64,000 nt of DNA, taken from NCBI GenBank assembly GCA_009778385.1, contig WRJX01000101.1, forward strand, positions 1-64,000, read 5' to 3'. A program made the position numbers and the translations under genes. Shown here piece by piece: positions 34,029-43,588 of the stretch. This DNA is from Candidatus Bathycorpusculum sp. Lineage in GTDB: Archaea; Thermoproteota; Bathyarchaeia; Bathyarchaeales; Bathycorpusculaceae. The notes beneath the pieces are model-generated. The model saw nothing but the letters and a program-made list of their open reading frames with translations. It made no database searches and had not been told where the DNA came from. Position 1 is the stretch's first letter; each line of letters opens with the position of its first letter.

Positions 34029-36269
34029 TTGTCTAAAGATCAAGTTAATAGTGGCCTAAAATCTTTTGGGAAACGTTTCAAGATTAATCATTCCTCCATT
34101 CTTATAATTTCAGCATTAATCCTGATACTTTTTATTGCATTTACAGTACGCATTTTACCTATGCGCTGGGAAATCCCAACAGGTCAAATTCACTTAAATG
34201 AATTTGACCCCTTTTATCAGTACAGTATAACTAACTACATGGTAAAGAACGGTTTGTTCTCACCATACACAAACCATTGGATTAATTACCAGCAATGGTA
34301 TCCCGCTGGTCTTGACATGTCACAGTCTCTTCCAGCATTGCCTATGACTGCAGCTGCGTTATATCAAGTAGTCAGCTTTTTCGGTATACATGTTGATTTG
34401 ATGGCATTCTGTTCAATATTAGCCGTAGCTCTAGGAACTCTGTCCTGTTTAATACTATACTTTATCGGAAAAGATATGGGTGGGCGAGCAGTAGGCTTAT
34501 TTGCAGCACTTTTTCTGGCATTAGCGCCCTCATTTTTGCAGAGAAGTTCTCTTGGGTTCTTTGACACTGAAATTCCAGGAATGCTTGGGTTGTTGTTCTT
34601 TATACTGCTGTTTCTAAGGTCAATGGATCCAAAACGTTCACTACGCGGAAGCCTGATTTACTCTGTGGGTGCAGCTTTGGCGTTAGCCTATTTCATAGCT
34701 GGTTGGGGTGCAGCATATTACATCTTAGACTTAACAGCGCTATTTGCATTCGTTCTCGTAGTGTTAAAACGATATGACCAACGCTTACTAATCAACTACA
34801 GTGTAACTATGGGTTTGGGATTGCTTATTGCAATACAAGTTCCATACATTGGACTTTCCTACCTAACGTCAGCTCCCCTGATTCCTGTTGCAGCAGCCTT
34901 CATTGTACTGCTTGTCGCTGAGTTATTACGTCATAATGTTTCAGCAAAAACCAAGTTGCTCATATCTGTAGCAACGGTAACCACAATACTTGCCAGCTTT
35001 ATTTCCTTATGGTACTTTGGTTATCTTGGTAGCATTGCAGGAAAATTCTCCTCAGTCATTGATCCCTTTATCCGTGCGGCTTCACCATTAATTGCGTCAG
35101 TAGCTGAACACAGAATCTCTGCATGGGGCAACCTCTACATTGAACTTGGTATAAGCATATTATTCTTCCTTACAGGTCTATACTTCGTACTGAAAAATCC
35201 GACCAACCGTAACATATTCCTACTTATCTTCGGTGCAACTGGCCTTTACTTTGGCGCTTCAATGGTACGTTTACTGGTAATTTTCGCACCAGCATTCGCG
35301 CTGCTAACAGCTATGGGTATAATTGGCATGTTAAAACCATTTATGACTCTGCTTAAGGAAACACCAAACGTTGCCACGAAAGCAAAGCGAAAACTAGTAC
35401 GCGTCAGCAAAGAATATAGTAGTCTTGGAATACTACTGATATTCATTCTTCTCATGACACAGTTTGCTTTCTCTCCACAAACTGGCGGTATACCAAGAGC
35501 CTATGCTAGTGCTTATGCGCCTACATCACTTAGTTCCGCAGGTCTTCCAGTACTTCCAAATGAACCATTACCTCAATGGTTAAACATGCTAAACTTCGCC
35601 AATAATGATCTGAAATCAACCGACGTAGTTGTTGCATGGTGGGACTATGGTTACTGGCTAAGTGTTATGGGTAATGTTACTACGCTTGCCGACAATGCCA
35701 CCGTCAACGCTACACAAATAGAAAACATAGGCTTTGTATACATGGGTACCGAAGAGCAGGCATTAAAAATGCTTTCTACCTATAACAATCAAGGAAATAT
35801 AAAATACATACTAATCTTCACAGTCTTGTACGTTGTACCATCTCAAACAGTATCTGGCTACTACGAGTCGATACCGGCTAGTTTAGGTGATGATGGCAAA
35901 TTTGTATGGATGGCAGACATATCTGGTAGCGCAAAAGACCGATTAGTAAATGATGGATTTATGACTTCAAATAGTACATGGACAAATAGATACTCATTCG
36001 GAGACAACACAGGTAACGGATGGACGTGGAATGAACAGGGAATAAACACTACAATCTACAAACTGTTAGCTGCTACTGAACAAGCATTCACTGCCAAAAC
36101 CGGTGGAATCGTTATACCCTCAAGCGATGAAGTAACCTTGGAATACTTTAAACCAGTGTACATTTCAGGCATAGACATCACAAGCTTAGGTGAGGGCACT
36201 CTAGTCCCATTGGTTGGACTTTACGAGATTGACTGGAACGCATATAATGCAGACCACCCAAAACGCTAA
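34029..36269 (+). CDS. aglB: Oligosaccharyltransferase AglB (STT3)
   Basis: A 746-residue catalytic subunit that transfers a lipid-linked glycan to Asn in N-x-S/T sequons on the outer face of the membrane. About 11-13 hydrophobic segments fill residues 20-480. The first external loop has the acidic motif in NEFDPFYQY (~residue 57), and GFFDTEIPGM gives a second acidic motif. The signature WWDYG is at 537-541, starting the C-terminal periplasm-like domain. TTG start at 34029 behind GAGGGGAAAC. A GPT-like transferase gene follows 28 bases later, so priming and transfer enzymes of N-glycosylation are paired. Confidence 0.93.
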   Translation: MSKDQVNSGLKSFGKRFKINHSSILIISALILILFIAFTVRILPMRWEIPTGQIHLNEFDPFYQYSITNYMVKNGLFSPYTNHWINYQQWYPAGLDMSQSLPALPMTAAALYQVVSFFGIHVDLMAFCSILAVALGTLSCLILYFIGKDMGGRAVGLFAALFLALAPSFLQRSSLGFFDTEIPGMLGLLFFILLFLRSMDPKRSLRGSLIYSVGAALALAYFIAGWGAAYYILDLTALFAFVLVVLKRYDQRLLINYSVTMGLGLLIAIQVPYIGLSYLTSAPLIPVAAAFIVLLVAELLRHNVSAKTKLLISVATVTTILASFISLWYFGYLGSIAGKFSSVIDPFIRAASPLIASVAEHRISAWGNLYIELGISILFFLTGLYFVLKNPTNRNIFLLIFGATGLYFGASMVRLLVIFAPAFALLTAMGIIGMLKPFMTLLKETPNVATKAKRKLVRVSKEYSSLGILLIFILLMTQFAFSPQTGGIPRAYASAYAPTSLSSAGLPVLPNEPLPQWLNMLNFANNDLKSTDVVVAWWDYGYWLSVMGNVTTLADNATVNATQIENIGFVYMGTEEQALKMLSTYNNQGNIKYILIFTVLYVVPSQTVSGYYESIPASLGDDGKFVWMADISGSAKDRLVNDGFMTSNSTWTNRYSFGDNTGNGWTWNEQGINTTIYKLLAATEQAFTAKTGGIVIPSSDEVTLEYFKPVYISGIDITSLGEGTLVPLVGLYEIDWNAYNADHPKR

Positions 36270-36297
36270 TTAGTCAACAATAGGTGGTGACTAAAGC

Positions 36298-37185
36298 GTG
36301 TTTCCAAAAGTTCCAGATCAACACAAAAACGGAAAACCTTTAGTCCCAAACGGTTTAGGCGTGCTATACGTCCTATTCACAACCGTCTACCTCTTTTTAC
36401 TATATTTTCTTGGTGAAGGTCCTTCAGTATCGGCTGGTATTTCTGCACCTTTAACCCTTGCCGTTTGTATTCTTTTCGGAGGCTTTATGGGGCTACTTGA
36501 TGACTGGATGGACTTAAAATGGCGCTATAAAGCATTCATGCCGTTAATTGCCGCGTTGCCACTGATTTATTTTGCAATAGGTATGAATGCCCGTACATCA
36601 ATCACCTTACCTTTCATTGGTTTTGTAGACTTCGGAGTTTGGTATTTCTATCTAATAATTCCCTTAATCGTGATGATTGTGACCAACACAGTTAACATGC
36701 TCGGTGGCTTTAACGGACTTGAATCTCTTTGTCCTGCAATAGCGCTTTTAGGTCTAATGAGTATTTCCTCATTGACATCCTCTTCCTACTTATTGATGAT
36801 TGGGCCAATAATTTTCTGGCTAATACTTACTGCCTTAAATCTTCAAGGGAAAATATTTGTAGGTAACTCTGGTAGTTTTGCTATCGGCATGACTATTGCT
36901 TCATTTGCCATTATCGCTGATGTAAAACTCAGCCTACTAATTTCAATAATACCTTATATCTTCAATTCTTCACTGATCCTGTTGACGGTCTTCTTTACAC
37001 ATAAAAAAGCCCTAATTGTCTTCAAAAATGACAAGCTTGAATCCGACCACAAACGTAGTTTGGTCACAGCAATAACTTATCATCGCCCATTAACTGAACG
37101 TCAAATAGTAACAATAGTCTCAATAATAGTGGCCGCATTTACGCTGCTTGCAATCATCTATTCTTTTATTTCTTTTCTAATTTAA
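36298..37185 (+). CDS. MraY/WecA/GPT-family sugar-1-phosphate transferase
   Basis: 295 residues, about nine membrane helices, of the polyprenyl-phosphate HexNAc-1-P transferase family that starts lipid-linked glycan assembly. DDWMDLKWRYK (Asp68-Asp69) is the Mg-binding DDxxD-like motif; TNTVNMLGGFNGLE and GKIFVGNSGSFAIG are the other signature loops. The protein begins at KVPDQHKNGKPLVP, which in homologues is the loop after helix 1, and a stop codon lies just upstream in frame, so the usual first helix is absent. GTG start at 36298. Most likely makes the carrier used by AglB immediately upstream. Confidence 0.87.
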   Translation: MFPKVPDQHKNGKPLVPNGLGVLYVLFTTVYLFLLYFLGEGPSVSAGISAPLTLAVCILFGGFMGLLDDWMDLKWRYKAFMPLIAALPLIYFAIGMNARTSITLPFIGFVDFGVWYFYLIIPLIVMIVTNTVNMLGGFNGLESLCPAIALLGLMSISSLTSSSYLLMIGPIIFWLILTALNLQGKIFVGNSGSFAIGMTIASFAIIADVKLSLLISIIPYIFNSSLILLTVFFTHKKALIVFKNDKLESDHKRSLVTAITYHRPLTERQIVTIVSIIVAAFTLLAIIYSFISFLI

Positions 37186-39929
37186 GCAAGAAACTGCGCC
37201 AACTTTGTTAAGCCAATGATTTCATCAAAGTTAAGTCCCAACGCATCTAGTACTTGGTCAAAAGTTGACTGTAGATACGCAATATACTTGTCAGTGTCAA
37301 CCTCATTTTTGTAAGTCAACTCAACAGGTTTTACGCGTTCTTTATTGCTATTGACCTTCACGAAGCTGATAAGGTCACCTGCTCGTAGTTCTTTTCCACT
37401 TTTCTGCAAAATGAACGCTGCCTTCACATGTTGAGGTGTTGTTTTCGTATACTTACTAAGATCATCACCTAAAACAACATGAAACGCAAGATCGGTGTTA
37501 TCGGTCCATTCACGCCGCTTTAGACGCATATATCGGTCTTTAACAATGCCTGCAATGTCTTTCTTTGCTACTTCGAATTCAGCTGGTGATTTGACTTTCG
37601 CAAGACGTTCTTTCATTTGGTTAAAAGCGTCTCTGATAAAAACTGGGATATGTTTCTTTTTACCTGTTAACCCTTTAACATCGACTGTGCCATCATCTAA
37701 GACTCCTAAATAATTTTTTTTGCGGGCACTAAAAACTGCATATCTGTAAATTTTGTCCACGTCAATGTTCATGTTTAAATGTTGCTCTGTCCAGTGGGAT
37801 ACTTCTTCAATTTGCTCTTTAGATGGGTTTTTAAGAAATAAGCTGTCAGTGTCACCGTAGAGTACTTTTACGCCTGAAGCTTCGGCATGTTCAAGGATTT
37901 GGGTGATGCTATAGCGTCCAATTGCAGCGGTTGCTTCAGCGACTGGAGGGCAGTAAAGATCAAAACTGTCCGCACCAAAAACGCCATAGCTAGCGTTTAA
38001 AATGACTTTAAGTGCTCCCTGTGCAATGCTATACCAACTCCGTAGCTCTGGTGGTAACGTTTTGTCTTTGGCGCGACTCTTATACCATCTTACACGCAAA
38101 TCTCTAAGCGAACCAATAAGCAGGCTTTCAAGTGCCCGTTTCTTAGTACAAACCCAATGTTGTGTGTCTGGAATCATTTGGCTCCTGCATTCAGGATGAT
38201 TACAGTCGATTGATTGGTAACCAAGGTTCCAAACCTTGATAATCGATGGATACAGACTAGGAAAGTCCATGACTGCAACGTTGAAGTGAACACCCGGAGT
38301 AGGTTCAACAACGATTGCACCCTTGTATTTTTTGCCTTTAATTACTGCTGTTGTACTGGTCTTGCCTTTCTTTGTTAAAATATCTTCAGCGTTTGGAATC
38401 AAAAATCCACGTTTACGGTGTTCGCGATGCATAAAGTTACGTATCCAGCGACTGACTCCTTGGCGACTGACATCTTCCATTGGCATACTACTAATACGAG
38501 CAAGCACCAGCATCAACTTCATGGCGGAGTCGTCTTCAAAACTTGTCAGTTTATAGGTGATTTCTGAGTCGCGAAGACAGTATTGGGCAAGCTCACTATA
38601 GGTAAGATCACCAAAAGCTTTGTCTAAATGGATTTTTTCCATTCCTAAAAGCGCTGCGCCAACATCACCGAGGCTTACATCTTTGTATCGATCACTGAAA
38701 GCATAAACTTTGATTGAACGGTTGAAAAAGAATTTGTAAAGATCTATGTGGATGCCGTATTTTATTAGGCAGACACGTTTTCCAACGTCAATTGGAATTT
38801 CTTTTCTGGAGAGTCCAAGGTTTAGGGCTCGATGAACCAGATAACGGAGGTCAAAGTCGTCGCCGTTAAAGGTTAAAACAAATGGAAAATCATTTAAAAC
38901 TTTGAAAACTTGTCGTAACAGGTCTTCTTCAGTTTCACAAAATTCTATATCTATATCCGTGGATGTTTGGAGTTTTTCATTTGGTCTGTCTCGTCGTTTG
39001 AGAACAAGAACTTTTTTATCGCCATCAGAGCTATAAATTGAACACGCAATTACTGGGCAAGTGCCTTCACGTGCATCAGGCATACGATTAGATAGTGGTG
39101 AATAAACCTCAATATCAATAGCTACTCTACGAAATTTAGGCGCGGGGTACTCGAGAAGTTTAGCCCACATCTCAACAAACTCCCGTTCCTCTGGTGATTC
39201 ATCTCTGAAAATTTCACGGATTTTTACAAGCGTCTGTTCCGCTTCTTGAACAGAGGCTTCTTCTATGGTTCCGCCTTTTATTTGGTAAATCATTCCAGGC
39301 AAAAGTTTTTGGTCGTAAATGTATGATTGGTAATATTTGATTTTGGATTCCCAAATTTTAGTATCGCTGTCTTGAATTCGACAGCCGCATACTTGGGGAT
39401 GGTCTTCTGGAATTATGTCTCTTATTGTGCCACTTGGTCTGCCACCGATTGCAAGGGGATCTTTGGCGACGATTTTTGTAACTTGGATATTCTGATTGGA
39501 TAATGGATCAAATCTCTGTTCAGTTATACAGCTGTCATAGCCTTGATGTCCAACGATTCGGTCAAACTGCAAAACTTTCTCTTTTGATAGACTGGTTAAA
39601 CAATAGGGTTTATGGCCCATATTATCATACCAAAAATACAACTCTCCCGATTCAGGCTCGTAAAGCTTGATAATTGCCTTCCGCTGGCGGCCATCATAAG
39701 ATGCAGAAACAAAATAAGAAGGTGGAAGATTATCTGGCGCAATCGGCGGTAAAACGCGCACCTTTCTCTCTTTTTTAACTGACACCTGAACAGCTTTTTC
39801 TTCAACTGTGACAACTGGTGTTGTTTGGGGTTCAGATTTACTTTCAGCTTGCGCTACTTTAACCGGTTGAGACGTTGCTGACTTATTTTCTCTCGTAAAG
39901 AATGAGTCTAAAGTTCTATTCTGTCCCAT
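37182..39929 (-). CDS. polB: Family-B DNA polymerase
   Basis: A 915-residue replicative-type polymerase. Exonuclease motifs: ExoI DIEVYSP (~272-278), ExoII FNGDDFD (~354-360), ExoIII YCLRDSE (~450-456), all with their acidic residues. Polymerase motifs: A DFPSLYPSII (from Asp555), B KVILNASYGV (~641-650) and C YGDTDS (691-696), and RKKNYLG after. All catalytic residues are present, so it is an active proofreading enzyme. The first nine residues (GQNRTLDSFF) resemble a PCNA-interacting peptide, followed by a ~45-residue disordered linker. Convergent with the GPT-like gene, overlapping by four bases. Confidence 0.95.
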   Translation of the reverse strand: MGQNRTLDSFFTRENKSATSQPVKVAQAESKSEPQTTPVVTVEEKAVQVSVKKERKVRVLPPIAPDNLPPSYFVSASYDGRQRKAIIKLYEPESGELYFWYDNMGHKPYCLTSLSKEKVLQFDRIVGHQGYDSCITEQRFDPLSNQNIQVTKIVAKDPLAIGGRPSGTIRDIIPEDHPQVCGCRIQDSDTKIWESKIKYYQSYIYDQKLLPGMIYQIKGGTIEEASVQEAEQTLVKIREIFRDESPEEREFVEMWAKLLEYPAPKFRRVAIDIEVYSPLSNRMPDAREGTCPVIACSIYSSDGDKKVLVLKRRDRPNEKLQTSTDIDIEFCETEEDLLRQVFKVLNDFPFVLTFNGDDFDLRYLVHRALNLGLSRKEIPIDVGKRVCLIKYGIHIDLYKFFFNRSIKVYAFSDRYKDVSLGDVGAALLGMEKIHLDKAFGDLTYSELAQYCLRDSEITYKLTSFEDDSAMKLMLVLARISSMPMEDVSRQGVSRWIRNFMHREHRKRGFLIPNAEDILTKKGKTSTTAVIKGKKYKGAIVVEPTPGVHFNVAVMDFPSLYPSIIKVWNLGYQSIDCNHPECRSQMIPDTQHWVCTKKRALESLLIGSLRDLRVRWYKSRAKDKTLPPELRSWYSIAQGALKVILNASYGVFGADSFDLYCPPVAEATAAIGRYSITQILEHAEASGVKVLYGDTDSLFLKNPSKEQIEEVSHWTEQHLNMNIDVDKIYRYAVFSARKKNYLGVLDDGTVDVKGLTGKKKHIPVFIRDAFNQMKERLAKVKSPAEFEVAKKDIAGIVKDRYMRLKRREWTDNTDLAFHVVLGDDLSKYTKTTPQHVKAAFILQKSGKELRAGDLISFVKVNSNKERVKPVELTYKNEVDTDKYIAYLQSTFDQVLDALGLNFDEIIGLTKLAQFLA

Positions 39930-40065
39930 TCCTTCTCTGTTCCTTAGCCTTCCTATTGCATTGACCGACTAAAATCTTTACCTTACCAAAAACCTAAGTT
40001 ACCTTGTGAACGATTCAAGCATAAAAACGAAAAATGGTTAAAAAAGGATTAGTCTATTGTTGTTT

Positions 40066-40206
40066 TTATTCTTCTTCGTATTCCTTTCCTTCACGGATAA
40101 GCTCTCTTACACGTGGACCACCTTTAACTCCACCTTTGTGTCCCGCTTCAGCAACTGTCATTTTGCCTTTCTCCATTTCAACATTTTTATTTTGTTTTCT
40201 TGACAA
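40066..40206 (-). CDS. Solitary KGG-repeat stress-type microprotein
   Basis: 46 residues: MSRKQNKNVEMEKGKMTV, then EAGHKGGVKGGPRVREL and an acidic tail EGKEYEEE. This is the KGG domain of general stress proteins. TTG start at 40206 has a perfect GGAGGTGA (40213-40220) upstream. It is 20 kb from the KGG cluster at 60-62 kb but shares with it the leader design and a 19-nt promoter element (40273-40291). The protein is tiny, hydrophilic and glycine-rich and is probably disordered. In bacteria KGG proteins are induced by desiccation or general stress; the mechanism is unknown. Confidence 0.8.
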   Translation of the reverse strand: MSRKQNKNVEMEKGKMTVAEAGHKGGVKGGPRVRELIREGKEYEEE

Positions 40207-40272
40207 AATATGTCACCTCCATTTTGACGAATCTTAATTTAAAAACACATATTTCATACACCCATGAATTCT

Positions 40273-40291
40273 TCATAAATATATGTGGCTG
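40273..40291 (-). promoter_or_regulatory. Shared KGG promoter element, copy 1
   Basis: Plus-strand TCATAAATATATGTGGCTG; on the coding strand a TATA-like ATATATTTATGA preceded by CAGCCAC. It lies about 70 bases before the start of the KGG gene and matches copy 3 at 61885 in 17 of 19 positions. Confidence 0.55.
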
Positions 40292-40367
40292 TGACCGTAC
40301 AATTCTTGGACTCAATTTTTAAGTCTTATTTAGAAGCATTGTATTCAGTGTAAGCTGTGAATTTATA

Positions 40368-41714
40368 GTGTTAAAGAATGCTTGGACAATCGCTATTGAA
40401 ACGTTAAGCTGGATTGAAATGCAACGCCTAAGCGAACACATCGCATTGGCAAAGACAATTAAGCAGCTAAACGAAACTAACTCAAATGCCATCCGTTATG
40501 CCTATGGTTTAGTAGTAGAAACAACTCGTAGTCGAAACCTAATTGATAAATTCATAAACACCATTATTGCACCTAAAAAAATCGGTGAATTCACCCTTGG
40601 AGTCCAATCATTTTTAAGACTTTACGTTTACCAAACTCGTGTCGCCAAAAATTGGGGTAAATACAACTTGCAAGAAGCCCAAAACATAGTTGGTCTTGCT
40701 CGTTCAATCTTGGGCTGGAAAACCCTGTTGCAAGTTGAACCATATGTTGGCTTCTTGTTAACGCAGCAACTGCAGCCGATTCTGGAAGCCTCTGATGATG
40801 AGGAACGTTTAAGCCTTGAAACTTTTCAGCAACTCTGGTTTGTGAGATATTGTATTAATTTATTTGGCAGTGAAGAAGCCGCCACTTTTCTACGCGCAAG
40901 CAACATCCCACCCCCCACATACATTCGTATCAATACTCTCAAAAGCGATCCAGACGCAATACTTCAAAAACTCGCTACAGAAGGTGTAAAACTTCAAAAA
41001 ACTGAGCCCTTGCAAGACACATACAAAATTTTAGAGCTTAAACAGCCTCTAAACACTCTTGAAAGCTACAAACTAGGCTTGTTTTATGTTCAAGACAAAG
41101 CTAGCTGTTTCGCTGCTCAAGCTGCCGCACCCAAACCCGGAAGCAAAATCTTCGATGTTTGCGCTGCCCCTGGGGCTAAAACCACTTATCTTGCCCAGTT
41201 AATGCAGAATCAGGGTAGTATCATTTCCGTGGATTTCTCTAAGCGACGAATGAAGACTTGGCGCCAAGAAGTTAACTACATGGACGTAACCATCGCTGAA
41301 GCTGTGACAGCTAACGCATGTTTGTCCCTGCCATTTATTGGGACAGCTGATCTTGTAGTTTTAGACCCACCATGCACTAGCACTGGTGTCTTTGCCAAAC
41401 AACCCTCAGCAAAATGGCGTCTAAGCCAGAAATCAATAGAAAATATGGCAGAAGTCCAACAGCAAATGATAACCAACTGCGCCAAAAAAGTCACTGCAGG
41501 TGGTTACCTAACTTATTCAACTTGTAGCATAACAGTTGAAGAAAACGAAATGGTCATCGAACACTTCCTAAAAGAACACCCAGATTTTCACCTCGTAGAA
41601 ATCACACCAGAACTTGGCTTGCCTGGTCTACGTGGGTTGACTCAATGCCGACGACTCTATCCTCATCTACATGAATGCAACGGATTCTTCATAGCTAAAC
41701 TAAAAAAACTTTGA
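40368..41714 (+). CDS. NOL1/NOP2/Sun-family RNA m5C methyltransferase
   Basis: A 448-residue enzyme with an N-terminal NusB-like helical domain (~1-150), a PUA/ferredoxin-like linker and a SAM-dependent catalytic domain. Motif I is FDVCAAPGAKTTYLAQL (~255-271). The two cysteines used by this family for m5C catalysis are in LDPPCTSTG and LTYSTCS. The domain order is that of bacterial RsmB; archaeal relatives modify rRNA or tRNA cytosines. GTG start at 40368 with no strong SD. It is divergent from the KGG gene. Confidence 0.88.
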   Translation: MLKNAWTIAIETLSWIEMQRLSEHIALAKTIKQLNETNSNAIRYAYGLVVETTRSRNLIDKFINTIIAPKKIGEFTLGVQSFLRLYVYQTRVAKNWGKYNLQEAQNIVGLARSILGWKTLLQVEPYVGFLLTQQLQPILEASDDEERLSLETFQQLWFVRYCINLFGSEEAATFLRASNIPPPTYIRINTLKSDPDAILQKLATEGVKLQKTEPLQDTYKILELKQPLNTLESYKLGLFYVQDKASCFAAQAAAPKPGSKIFDVCAAPGAKTTYLAQLMQNQGSIISVDFSKRRMKTWRQEVNYMDVTIAEAVTANACLSLPFIGTADLVVLDPPCTSTGVFAKQPSAKWRLSQKSIENMAEVQQQMITNCAKKVTAGGYLTYSTCSITVEENEMVIEHFLKEHPDFHLVEITPELGLPGLRGLTQCRRLYPHLHECNGFFIAKLKKL

Positions 41715-41864
41715 TTTCTTAGCGATAATCTGATCTAAAACAAAAAGAAACCACAGAAACCAAGTTCACAATCCTATGTAAACAATAGGCAATTGAAAAC
41801 CAAAAAAGAGTTGGAAACGCTTATTATTGGGCCTCGCTTATTGCCTGTTACGGAAGGATTAAAC

Positions 41865-42233
41865 TTGAGTGACGAGTTATCAAAATTACCTCCTAACGTC
41901 CAAGAAAGACTGCTACGGCTACAGCAGCTACAGCAAACTCTGCAGTCTATCCTTGCACAAAAGCAGCAGGTTGAAATGGAGAAAAGCGAGGTAGAACAGA
42001 CACTTGCTGAAATGGCAAAAACCGCTGATGATGCAGTAATCTACAAAGCTATCGGTTCATTGTTGGTAAAATCTGACAAAACTAAAATCTCTACAGATCT
42101 AAACGAACGCAAAGACCTCCTTGTAACACGCAGTACCGTCATCGCAAAGCAGGAAGAACGCATACGCAGCCAAGTTAAAGAAACACAAACTAAACTTCAA
42201 GAAGACATAAACCCCATAGCGGGTCAACAGTAA
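41865..42233 (+). CDS. pfdB: Prefoldin beta subunit
   Basis: 122 residues forming two long helices of a coiled coil (PPNVQERLLRLQQLQQTLQ near the N-terminus and RSTVIAKQEERIRSQVKE towards the C-terminus) joined by a short beta hairpin region (YKAIGSLLVKSDK). This is the archaeal prefoldin beta that forms a hexamer with alpha and hands nascent proteins to the thermosome. The frame is open to a TTG at 41793, but the TTG at 41865 has GGAAGG 6-12 bases upstream and gives the normal MSDELSKLPP start and length. Followed by a DUF3194 gene, a conserved archaeal pairing. Confidence 0.9.
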   Translation: MSDELSKLPPNVQERLLRLQQLQQTLQSILAQKQQVEMEKSEVEQTLAEMAKTADDAVIYKAIGSLLVKSDKTKISTDLNERKDLLVTRSTVIAKQEERIRSQVKETQTKLQEDINPIAGQQ

Positions 42234-42258
42234 CTTTTCTTTTTAGGTGACATGATTC

Positions 42259-42546
42259 TTGGTAGAGCTGGGTTTACCCGAGCTAACTACCGAACAAGTT
42301 GAAACTCTATGTGAAACAGCTGAAAACGCTGCGCGTAATCACATTCAAGCTAAGATTAGTTCTAAACTGATTGATCGACTAGATATCATTGTAGAAGCCC
42401 AAGGCATAAAACCCGTTGATTTAAGTGTTGAAATAAATCTTACCCTAAATGAAGCCGCCAAAGATGTTGATGTCGACGCTCTGGTAAAAGAAGCAGTTGT
42501 CCAAGCACATTTGGCAAGTGAAAACTTTTTGAGAACACTAATATGA
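42259..42546 (+). CDS. DUF3194-family protein
   Basis: 95 residues, acidic, mixed alpha/beta: LTTEQVETLCETAENAARNH then ISSKLIDRLDIIVEAQG and DLSVEINLTL. This small archaeal family (DUF3194) is normally found next to prefoldin beta, as here, with 25 bases between. TTG start at 42259 behind AGGTGA. Its stop overlaps the DHH gene start by four bases. Function unknown, but conserved linkage suggests a role near co-translational folding. Confidence 0.8.
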   Translation: MVELGLPELTTEQVETLCETAENAARNHIQAKISSKLIDRLDIIVEAQGIKPVDLSVEINLTLNEAAKDVDVDALVKEAVVQAHLASENFLRTLI

Positions 42547-43538
42547 GCATTAACCAAATCGTAGACATATTAAAAGAACAACAGGCAACGTTTGTGTTGC
42601 TGTTATGCCACAAAAGCGCAGACGCGGACGCAGTGTGCGCAGCTTACGCTTTTCAAGGCTTGCTTAAACGATTTTTGCCAGACTTGGTAGTGGAAATCGG
42701 AGCGCCACAAGGCATCAACAAGCCCACTAAACAACTGCTCGAAAACTTGCCAATAGCAGTGAATTTAAAACCCAACATTGAATCCGCAAACGTCATTTTC
42801 CTCATTGACATGAACACAATTGAGCAGCTTGACGAGGTTGTTGACCGCCTAAAAGCTTCAAACGTTCCCATGATAATAATTGACCACCATGCACCTAACT
42901 TGGATACTGAGCAAATCTGCAACTTTTGCTTAATAAACGAGCAAGCAGCCGCCACATGTGAAATCATTTATGACATGTATCAACAAGCTGGTATCCAACT
43001 TAGTCTAAATGAAGCAAAAGCCCTCTTCACTGGCATAGCTTTTGATACACGCCACTTCGCATTAGGTGACTCAGACACTTTCAGGATTGCTGGCGGACTT
43101 GTAAACGCAGGGGTAGATGCACAGGCTATGCTTACCTTGTTCTCTAATCCAATCGACAACTCTGAACGCCTCGCCAAACTTAAAGCTTGCAAAAGAGCAA
43201 AAATCATAAAAATTGGAGAATGGATAATTACCCTGTCCCATGTCAGTGCGTATGAAGCTTCGGCCGCTAAATCCCTCGTTGATTTAGGTGCACACATGGC
43301 TGCTGTTGCAGGAAAAAAAGCTGGTAAACTCGAAGTTAGTCTTCGTTGCAATCGCGATTTTAGTGAAAAAACTGGTATCCACCTTGGGAAAGACATCTCT
43401 ATGCCTATGGGTGAACTCCTCGAAGGTGTTGGGGGTGGCCACGCAATGGCTGCAGGTGTTAATGCGAAAGGTGAGGTGGATGATGCATTGGATAAATGCC
43501 TTAAACTTTTGAAAGAGAAAATACCCACTAATGCGTAG
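42543..43538 (+). CDS. DHH-family phosphoesterase
   Basis: 331 residues of the DHH/DHHA1 superfamily (RecJ and oligoribonuclease NrnA relatives). Motif II is CHKSADADAVCAAYAFQG, motif III IIIDHHAP with the name-giving DHH near residue 112, and the C-terminal DHHA1 glycine motif GVGGGHAMAAG. All manganese-binding residues appear present. Such single-chain archaeal enzymes degrade short RNA or cyclic dinucleotide-derived products or act as 5'-3' exonucleases; substrate undetermined. ATG at 42543 overlaps the DUF3194 stop (ATGA), so it shares the prefoldin transcript. Confidence 0.87.
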   Translation: MSINQIVDILKEQQATFVLLLCHKSADADAVCAAYAFQGLLKRFLPDLVVEIGAPQGINKPTKQLLENLPIAVNLKPNIESANVIFLIDMNTIEQLDEVVDRLKASNVPMIIIDHHAPNLDTEQICNFCLINEQAAATCEIIYDMYQQAGIQLSLNEAKALFTGIAFDTRHFALGDSDTFRIAGGLVNAGVDAQAMLTLFSNPIDNSERLAKLKACKRAKIIKIGEWIITLSHVSAYEASAAKSLVDLGAHMAAVAGKKAGKLEVSLRCNRDFSEKTGIHLGKDISMPMGELLEGVGGGHAMAAGVNAKGEVDDALDKCLKLLKEKIPTNA

Positions 43539-43588
43539 CTACGCTTAAATGAAGCTATGCTGCGCTTATTGTCTAGCAGGCACGTGTG

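Noticed and set aside
41793-42233. Prefoldin beta starting at the TTG at 41793
   Set aside because: Adds 24 residues not typical of the family; the internal TTG at 41865 has GGAAGG at proper spacing.
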